Source: Saussurea involucrata
Lineage: Eukaryota; Streptophyta; Magnoliopsida; Asterales; Asteraceae
DNA length: 64,000 nucleotides
Assembly (NCBI GenBank): GCA_033807775.1
Contig: CM066327.1
Coordinates: 93,394,295-93,458,294, forward strand
Reading direction: 5' to 3'
Part shown: piece by piece, positions 56,778 to 64,000 of the stretch
How positions within the stretch are numbered: the stretch's first letter is position 1
Layout of the letters: each line of letters opens with the position of its first letter
Program-made: the position numbers and the translations under genes
The notes under the pieces: generated by a model
What the model saw: only the letters and a program-made list of their open reading frames with translations
Told to the model about the DNA's origin: nothing
Database searches by the model: none

Positions 56778-59700
56778 ACATTGTACTTTTCAAGAACTCC
56801 TTGAAACAATTTATTTACAAAATGGGTACCTTCATCACTAATGAGTGCTCTAGGGGTACCAAATCTTGTAAAAATATGTTTTTGAAGAAATTTAACTACA
56901 ATTTTTGCATCACTGTTAGCACAAGCTATTGCTTCCACCCACTTTGAGACATAATCAACAGCCACTAGAATGTATTGGGAATTGTTGGATGGTGGGAAAG
57001 GTCCCATAAAATCAATTCCCCACACATCAAACAACTCTACTTCCAAGATTCCATTTAAAGGCATTTCATTTCTTTGAGAAATGGAACCAGTCCTTTGACA
57101 TTCATTGCATCTTTTGGAAAAATTGTGAGAATATTGGAATAGAGTTGGCCAATAGAAACCAGATTGCAAAACTTTGGCTGCTGTCCTTTGACCTCCAAAG
57201 TGACCTCCATATGCTGAGGTGTGGCAATGATGTAAAATTTCTGCCACATCATTTTCTGGAACACACCTTCTCAATATTTGATCTGCACCAAGTCTAAACA
57301 GAAAAGGGTCATCCCAAAGATAAAACTTAGCATCATGGAAAAACTTTTTAAGCTTATGGCCAGTACAATCAGGAGGTTTGATGCCACACGATAAGTAGTT
57401 GGCAAAATCAGCATACCAAGGGATGCTGGATGAATGCTGCAGCATCAAGATTTTCTCATCTGGGAAGGTTTCAATGATATCTCCTTCCCCTTTCTTTTCC
57501 ACTTGGTTCTCTAACCTAGACAAATGGTCTGCTACTTGGTTGTTGACTCCTTTTCTATCCACAATCTCTAGGTCAAACTCTTGCAACAACAGAACCCACC
57601 TAATCAACCTAGGTTTGGCATCCTTTTTAGAGATTAAGTATTTAATGGCAGCATGATCTGTATGCACAATGACTTTTGTTCCCACTAAATATGACCTAAA
57701 TCTCTCAAAAGCAAATACTACAGCCAGGAGTTCTTTTTCTGTTGTTGTGTAATTGATTTGTGCCTCATTCAAAGTCTTACTTGCATAATAAATTGAATGA
57801 AACACTTTTTCCTTTCTTTGACCTAAGACAGCTCCTACAGCCCAGTCACTTGCAACACACATGATTTCAAAAAGTTTTTCCCAATCTGGGGCCACAACCA
57901 CTGGAGCAGTTACCAAAGCTTTCTTTAAAGTAATGAATGCATTTCTACATTCATTATTAAAATCAAATTTGTGGTCATTTTGTAAAAGCAAACACAAAGG
58001 TTTTGAGATTTTTGAAAAGTCTTTGATAAACCTTCTGTAAAATCCAGCATGACCAAGAAAGCTTCTAATTCCTTTTACAGTAGTTGGTTCAGGTAGTTTT
58101 TCAATAACTTCCAGTTTGGCTTTGTCTACCTCAACCCCCCTTTTTGAAATCAAGTGTCCAAGAACTATTCCTTCTTTGACCATGAAATGACACTTTTCCC
58201 AGTTTAAAACTAAATCAGTTTTTCACACCTTTCAAGACTCTTTTTCAAAATTTCCAAACAATTATCAAAAGATGACCCATATACAGAAAAATCATCCATA
58301 AATATTTCTATGGAATCTTCAAGCATATCAGAAAATATGGACATCATACATCTTTGAAAAGTTGCGGGAGCATTACAGAGACCAAAGGGCATTCTCCTAA
58401 AGGCAAAAGTACCATAGGGACAAGTGAAGGTGGTCTTTTCTTGGTCCTCGGGTGAAATGGCTATTTGATTGTAACCGGAGTATCCATCCAAAAAGCAGTA
58501 ATATTCTTTTCCGGCTAACCTATCTAACATTTGGTCAACAAATGGTAGTGGATAATGGTCCTTTTGTGTAGATGTGTTAAGTTTACGGTAGTCCATGCAA
58601 ATTCTCCAACCTGAAACTACTCTAGTTGGGATGAGTTCATTCTTTTCATTGGGAACTACTGTAAACCCTCCCTTCTTAGGGACACATTGGACAGGACTAA
58701 CCCAAGAGCTACTGGCTATAGGAAAAATGATTCCCGCGTCTAACCATTTTAGCACTTCCTTTTTCACTACTTCTTTCATGACAGGGTTTAGCCTTCTTTG
58801 TGGTTCAATGGATGTGAAGTTCTTGTCTTCTAAGATGATCTTATGTTGACAAATGGAGGGACTAATTCCTCTAAGGTCAGCAATGGTCCATCCTATGGCT
58901 TTTGAGTGTAACTTCAACAATTCCACTAACTTTTGTTCCTGATGCAATTCTAAAGAGAATGAAATAATGACGGGCAGTTTGTTCTCATCTTTTAGAAAAG
59001 CATATTTTAAATGGGATGGGAGTTGTTTCAACTCCAGGTCAGGTGGTGAAATGAGTGATGGTGTGAAAGTCTTTTGTTCACTAGGCTCCAAAGATTCAAA
59101 CTTAGCAACAGTCTCATCTATTCTCTCCTCCTCATCATCATTATCATATTTCTCCTCATCCTTTTCTTCCAACCTACAAATTTCCCTAACTCCCTCTTCA
59201 GTACACATGTTTTCAATCACACTTAGGCCAAAACATTCTTCCATATCATCAGGGTATTTCATGGAATTGAAGACATTGAATGTGACTTTTTGGTCTTGAA
59301 GTCTCATGGTCAACTCTCCTTTTTGGACATCTATCAAGGTTCTTCCGGTGGCTAAAAAGGGTCTTCCCAAAAGAATAGGAATATCTCTGTCAGCCTCAAA
59401 ATCTAAGATGATAAAGTCAGCAGGAAAGATGAATTTGTCGACCTGAACTAAGACATCTTCAATTTTTCCCTTAGGATAGGAAATGGTTTTGTCAGCTAAG
59501 ATGAGTGTGACAGTGGTTGGTCTAGCTTCTCCTATACCTAAGCTATTGAAAATAGATAAAGGCATAAGGTTGACACTGGCTCCTAAATCACATAAGGCCT
59601 TTCCAACTTCTTTTCCACCTATGGAACAAGGAATGGTAAAACTTCCTGGATCTTTGAGCTTAGGTGGAATTTTGTTGGTCAAGAGAGCACTACAACCTTC

Positions 59701-61954
59701 AGTCATGGCCACAGTTTCATATTCAGTCAACTTCTTTTTCTTGCTTAAAATGTCTTTAAGAAATTTAGCATAACTAGGCATCTGCTCAATTGCTTCAACA
59801 AGGGGTATGTTGATATGTAATTGTTTAAACACATCCAAAAATTTCTTGAATTGCAGTTCTTCATTATTATTCTGTAACCTTTGGGGGTAAGGAACATAAG
59901 GAGGAATTGGTTCAATAATGGCTTTCTTTGTTTGTGTTGAGCGTTTAGGGTGGACTTCCTCCACCCTCAAATTTGTATCCTTGATACCTTTTGTTATGTT
60001 TTCTTTAACAGGGCTTTTTGGTTTGTTGACCTCACTTTCTACTGTGTTTTCCTTTAGGATTGGGGTTGTTGGCTCTAAATCCTTAAGAGATTGGGATAGT
60101 TCTTCTAGGATAGTGGGCAATGTTGTAGCATTGGTCTTGGACTTTGGATTTTTTTCTATTTCAGCTTGGGTTTTTGGTCCAAGCTCCTTGTGTAAGGTTT
60201 TATCTAAGTCTTTCCCACTCCTAAGTGTCACAGCTTTCACATGCTCTTTTCCTGGGAATCTTGGGATTTCTGTGTTACTAGGTAAAGTCCCATTGGGTCT
60301 GTTGTTTTGACTAAGAGCAAGTTGACTGATTTGGGTTTCAAGGCTTCTTATGGAAGTGTTGGTTTGGTTAATTACATTGTTGGTTTGGGTGATAAAACTT
60401 TTCAGCATTGCTTCCAAAGAAGGTTCAGCTTGTGAAGAGGATTTGTTTTGAAAAGATGGTTTGTTGTTTTTAAAATTCTGATTCTGATGATTTTGGTTGT
60501 TTTGGTAGTTTTGAGAACTGCTGGCATGATGTTGGTTTTGAAAATTGAAGTTTCCTTGTGGCTTATATTCTGGTTGGTTTAAACTTGGACTGGTCCATGA
60601 AAAACTTGGATGTTGTTTCCAACTGGCATTGTAATTGTTAGAGTAAGGACCATTCCTATTATGAACATAGTTAACTGATTCAGAGTTTTGAGGAAAGTGT
60701 TCATAAGAATGATCTCCACTGCAATAAACACATTGCACTGAGAGGACAGCTGGAGTAGGAGTAGTGGCAGTCGGCTGTGTTCCCTGACCGGTAGTTATGT
60801 TTTTAAGCATATTGGTCATAGAAGCAAGCTGAGCTGTCAATGCAGTGTAAGCATCTAAATCATGCATTCCAGCAGTTTTCTTTGTAGTTGGTGCCCTTGG
60901 ATCAGCCCAATGCCCATTGTTTGTGGAAATCTTTTCAAGAATTTCATACCTGGTGTTATAGGTATTGGAAGTAAAGGCCCCTCCTGAGGTTGCATCGAGC
61001 ATTTTTTTTGCATTGGAATCAAGTCCATTGTAAAATGTCTCGAGTTGAATACAGTAGGGAATGCCATGGTGAGGGAATTTCCTTAATAATTCCTTAAACC
61101 TTTCCCATGCGTCGGGAATTGCTTCATCATCCATTTGTTTGAACATGCAAATTTCATTTCGGGACTTAGCATTCCGGGTAGGTGGAAAATATTTTCTTAA
61201 AAATTTTTCAGCCATGTCAGCCCATGATGGTATAGAACCTGGTGTCAATGAATTAAACCAAATTTTTGCCCGATCCCTTAACGAAAAAGGAAACAGTGTG
61301 AGTCTTAGAGCATCAGAAGATACCCCAGGAATCAGAAAAACATCGGTGATCTCTTTAAAAGATTTTAAATGTGAGTGTGGATCTTCCGATGGGAATCCGG
61401 CAAATTGACCATTGGCTTGCAACATGTGAAACATAATGGGTTTTGGTTCAAAATGTGTCGTATCCATATGAGGCTTTACAATTCCCGAATTTAATTGCTC
61501 AAAGTTAGGAATTGCATAGTCCATAATTCTCCCATTTTTCGAGTTTGCAAGATCAATGATATTTAATGGTTCATTTTGGTCATTGTTACCATGTGATTCT
61601 TCACCATCACCTTCTTCATTATTATTTGGTTGCTCTTGCCAAACATGACCGGGTGGATTTCTAAAATCGGGAGGATTTCCAAAAACTGGAGGGTTACCAA
61701 AAACTGGAGGGTTTCCAAAATTTGGTAGTGCTCTAGGATTTCCTAAGTCTGGTGGTCTCATTTGGTTCACTAGAGGTGGTGCTCGTATTTCTACGCCTGG
61801 TGGTCGTGGTTCTGCAACGAATGGTTGTAGATGTCTACGCTCAAATCCGGGTGGTGCATCCATATCGGGAGGATCCATAGAACTTGAAGCTCTTTGTAAC
61901 CTCCGTCTAAGATGAAAGGTTCTTTCTATGTTGGGATCTAACTCAAAAAGTTCC
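56778..61954 (-). pseudogene. Second gypsy gag-pol, 5' and central part
   Basis: Read from the right. The gag N-terminus (in frame before 61878: ERTFHLRRRLQRASSS, then MDPPDMDAPPGFERRH) is followed by a NPPVFG repeat and a Retrotrans_gag domain (FAGFPSEDPHSHLKSF). The zinc knuckle's last Cys is Phe (CVYCSGDHSYEHF, ~60710). Protease LCDLGASVN (~59600) is followed by RT with IFMDDFSV at ~58300. A one-base loss in an A-run (58219-58223 on the plus strand) ends the first frame at 58210. The next frame holds the RT end, RNase H and integrase (HTSAYGGHFGG, CNECQRTG, GIDFMGPFP, SDEGTHF) up to KYNV at 56778, where the large copia is inserted. Nothing else is broken over 4 kb, so this gag-pol was intact until fairly recently. 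Confidence 0.9.
61665..61740 (-). repeat. Short tandem repeat encoding NPPVFG units
   Basis: Four imperfect 18-bp units in the gag N-terminal region of the second gypsy element. Confidence 0.8.
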
Positions 61955-61995
61955 CCACGTTGGATCCATAGAACTTGAAGCTCTTTGTAACCTCC
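61871..61995. repeat. 34-bp direct repeat at the gypsy/copia deletion junction
   Basis: Copies at 61871-61904 and 61962-61995 are identical over 34 bp and enclose 57 bp of gag leader. The second copy ends exactly where outer copia sequence resumes. It marks a repaired break. Confidence 0.85.
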
Positions 61996-62560
61996 TTCGC
62001 TATTTAAAAGGTACCATCCACCATGGTCTCTTCCTACATCGCCATTCCTCCTTGGAACTCAAAGCCTTTTCAAACTCTGATTGGGGAGGAGTCTCCACCA
62101 AAGGCCGCTCCACAACATCTTATCTCATCTACTCGACAGGAACATTATCTCATGGCGGTCTTCCCGTCAGAAGTCAGTCTCCCGCTCTTCAACCGAAGCT
62201 GAGTATAAAGCCCTGGAAAATGCTGCAGCTGAGCTATCATGGGTTAAAAATCTCCTTACTGAACTTGGTGTTTCCGTCTCACATGCACCAACCCTCCACT
62301 GTGACAACACGGGTGCTACCTATCTTTGCGCCAACCCTGTCTATCATTCACGTATGAAGCATGTCGCCTTGGATTACCATTTTGTTAGAGAGCAAGTTTC
62401 TACTGGTACCCTAAAGGTTCGCCACATTCACACACTCGACCAACCTGCTGATGTTCTCCCAAAATCGTTGGGTCGGGTTCCCTTTCTAAAATTCAGGTCC
62501 AAGATTGGAGTCACCGACGGATCATCCATCTTGCGGGGGCGTATCAAGGAGAACCGATAA
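61996..62560 (+). pseudogene. Outer copia pol 3' end (RNase H)
   Basis: It resumes at RYLKGTIHHG, the end of RT, and runs through RNase H (AFSNSDWGG, SRSSTEAEYKALE, LHCDNTGATYL, HSRMKHVALDYHFVRE) to a stop at 62558. A frame change lies near 62130-62150. The RT middle with the YVDD site is missing, so this cannot function. Confidence 0.88.
62530..62541 (+). other. Polypurine tract of outer copia
   Basis: CTTGCGGGGGCG precedes the 3' LTR and overlaps the end of the coding frame. Confidence 0.65.
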
Positions 62561-62712
62561 TCATGCACATTTATAGCTGTCAATATATTCATATATTTTG
62601 ATAACATTCATTCCATGTATAGCTCCTTAATTTATGCTCTTTCTGTTGTACCAAGTCCTATATATGTACCTCTGTATTTGTGAATTATAACACGATTCAT
62701 TCAGCCTTCATA
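62542..62712 (+). repeat. 3' LTR of outer copia
   Basis: Pairs with 28774-28944 with 6 differences; followed by CTTTC. Confidence 0.9.
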
Positions 62713-62834
62713 CTTTCCATATTCATTAGGAAAGGTAAACGCCTACCACGTAAACTATCAACTTTCAAAACCATCAAGCACACATTTCAGTAGTTCATAT
62801 TCATGTATTCATACTCTGCATCACTTATAATTTT
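62713..62834. other. Short spacer after the outer copia
   Basis: A+T-rich; begins with the CTTTC target duplication. Nothing else seen. Confidence 0.4.
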
Positions 62835-63344
62835 AAGCATCAATAGATTCAGCTTCCAACTCAATGACACTCATTTTTTCTCTAATTCATTAAATTGCAG
62901 CTTCAGTGCAAAAAGCAACAAGATCAGTACCAACATAACCATGGTGTTACTTTAGCTATTCTTTCCAAATCAACTTGAAATATTTTAATTTAAATTGGTG
63001 ATCAACTAGATAGTTATGGCTATCACAACAAATCATTTAGAAAACTGAAGGTTTCTTATTCGTGGTGTGGATACGAATAACCTCAAGACGTCCAACTTCA
63101 TCAGGCACACCAACATCTATTTCCCAATCGAACCTGCCAAGCCTTCTCAGAGCAGGATCAATCATGATTTGTAGCCCCCGTTACAATAGCATGTAAGGCA
63201 CAAGATTTTAATCCATCCATAAGCGTCAATACGTGTGAAGAACCCAGGTATAAGCATTAACAATGCAATGTCAAGCATAGATTTTAATCCATCCATAAGC
63301 GTTAACAATGCATTGTCAAGCAAAGACACTGATGAAGATACCAA
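62835..63344 (-). pseudogene. CDC48/p97 AAA+ ATPase fragment, degenerate
   Basis: Reading from 63344 down: NALLTLMDGLKS appears twice with a diverged copy between. Then come HAIVTGATN (63190-63165), IDPALRRLGRF and EIDVGVPDEVGRLEVIRIHT (63165-63065), a poorly matching gap, DLERIAK (~62970), and HGYVGTDLVAF with IREKMSVIELEAESIDA (62950-62840). This is the order of the first ATPase domain of plant CDC48, a hexameric segregase of ubiquitin-dependent proteolysis. Two adjacent stops (TAA, TGA) replace codons between EAAI and IREKM, a frameshift lies near 62960, and flanking domains are absent. It is a dead fragment. Introns are not evident, so a processed or captured copy is possible. Confidence 0.8.
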
Positions 63345-63428
63345 AACGAAAGCTCTAGATATTTAGCATTAATAATATGAAACCACAGAGCTTGTAAATA
63401 TCATTAAGCATTGAATATTATATTCAAC

Positions 63429-63736
63429 TAAGGGGCCGTTTACAAAACGCTTACTCGGGTAAGTGCTTACCAAGTCACATTAGCTTACCGGATGAATATG
63501 ACAAGGACCAAGAATCTCACCCGGTAAGAGCGGTAGCAAGGATCGAGAGTCGAAAGAAAGGACCGAGAGTCTTACCCGGTAAGTGAGTGCGACGACTCTT
63601 ACCATGCTTACTACATACCGGCTAAATTGTTGTATACAATGCCATTTTGATGAACTAAAATCTTACCCGGAAAATAGGTGACAGTGTTAGAATTTTACCG
63701 GTAAGTGATTACCCGGGTAAGTGATTAGGTTAAGGG
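63429..63736. mobile_element. MITE of the GGTAAG/CTTACC family, right end incomplete
   Basis: It starts TAAGGGGCCGTTTAC and holds CTTACCCGGTAAG-type words throughout. Internal stretches (AAATTGTTGTATACAATGCC, then GATGAACTAAAATCTTACCC) match the MITE at 25303-25804 closely. The inverted right terminus is not clear. Confidence 0.6.
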
Positions 63737-64000
63737 ACCCTATGTTTCAGTCGATTCTCAAAACCAAGCATCATGAGAAAAATAACATGTACCATCTGCC
63801 TTATAATCTTGTAGTCTTTTGCCAACTTCTTTACAGTATGAATTAAACTTAAGGGTTCTCCTTATGACACCAATTCATTTCAGCCTTCTCCAAGCTCTAT
63901 CTGCAAAAATTCTTGAAGGAGGTATCTGCATTTCCATGTTCATGAAGAGGATTGGCATTAAATTCCATTTGTTCGATGAAACCATAACACACATATAAAG
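63737..64000. other. Window end, nothing recognised
   Basis: No coding frame or repeat border that I can support. Confidence 0.4.

Larger units (their letters stand above)
31911..61995 (-). mobile_element. Second Athila-like Ty3/gypsy element, nested in outer copia
   Basis: Reading the minus strand there are gag-pol (61954 to 56778 and 43361 to 42717), a spacer, an extra ORF (41857 to 34402), a polypurine tract, and the 3' LTR (33514 to 31911). Two later copia insertions interrupt it at 35885-41145 and 43362-56777. The 5' LTR, primer site and leader are missing at the right border, where gag runs directly into outer copia sequence. Palindromic words of the type AATGCTGTAGCATT occur throughout its own parts. 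Confidence 0.9.
28774..62712 (+). mobile_element. Outer Ty1/copia element split by nested insertions
   Basis: Near-identical 171-bp LTRs at 28774-28944 and 62542-62712 are flanked by the 5-bp target duplication CTTTC (28769-28773 and 62713-62717). Primer site, gag, protease, integrase and the first part of RT lie at 28945-31910. The RNase H end, polypurine tract and 3' LTR lie at ~61996-62712. Everything between is later insertion, and the middle of RT is deleted. I count 6 differences between the LTRs (about 3.5%). Confidence 0.92.

Noticed and set aside
43357..56782. Perfect 5-bp target duplication for the large copia
   Set aside because: Left flank CTAAT and right flank ACATT do not match. 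Codon continuity of the integrase supports the insertion, but the duplication is imperfect or altered.
58595..61408. Several plus-strand open frames over the second gypsy gag-pol
   Set aside because: All are antisense shadows of the 1,222-codon gag-pol frame.

Overview
This is repeat-dominated nuclear DNA from a flowering plant. The evidence is Ty1/copia elements with tRNA-iMet primer sites, Athila-like Ty3/gypsy elements with a TGGCGCC primer site, a Helitron, a MULE remnant, a plant-type LINE, a tRNA-derived SINE, several MITEs, and one intron-containing LURP-one-related gene. The overall style of the repeats reminds me of a eudicot, perhaps Asteraceae, but that is inference. Most of the window is transposon on transposon. 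The only host gene that looks intact is the LURP-one-related gene at 22870-24120.

Left part. 1-2947 is the 3' part of a Helitron with its Rep/helicase frame and a textbook hairpin-CTAG end. 3100-3984 looks like an LTR-derived remnant. 3985-5800 is a truncated minus-strand copia element (gag, primer site, one LTR) abutting a truncated 5' LTR at 5801. That LTR belongs to an Athila-like gypsy element (5801-17433) with gag, pol and an extra ORF, all broken. Another LTR remnant (17434-18047) and the end of a MULE transposase (18070-18440) follow.

Middle part. A 5'-truncated LINE (19439-21247) with a 13-bp target duplication lies next to three splice-flanked exons of an unidentified minus-strand gene. 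The LURP-one-related gene has a MITE-like sequence in its intron and a clean CACTA-type MITE starting 7 bp after its stop codon. Further MITEs, one with a tandem palindromic 15-mer, and a SINE with a 14-bp target duplication follow.

Right part. 28774-62712 is one nested structure. The outer copia has 171-bp LTRs and target duplication CTTTC. It contains a minus-strand Athila-like gypsy element (31911-61995), which itself received two copia-type elements: a gag-only element (35890-41145, target duplication ATATT) and a large element (43362-56777). The large element has gag, pol and a third frame of about 1,560 codons. LTR differences counted by eye agree with this order: about 3.5% for the outer element, about 1% for the two inner ones. 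Beyond it lie a degenerate CDC48/p97 fragment and another MITE.

The most striking pattern is that several LTR-retrotransposon families each carry their own short, mostly palindromic word, dispersed through LTR, untranslated and coding parts. Examples are CCCACAGTGGG in the first gypsy element, AATGCTGTAGCATT in the second, and TCAGAAGTTCTGA in the large copia. The words stop at element borders. I know of no description of this. The second main observation is the giant third frame of the large copia, whose C-terminal part appears to be two diverged copies of one module.
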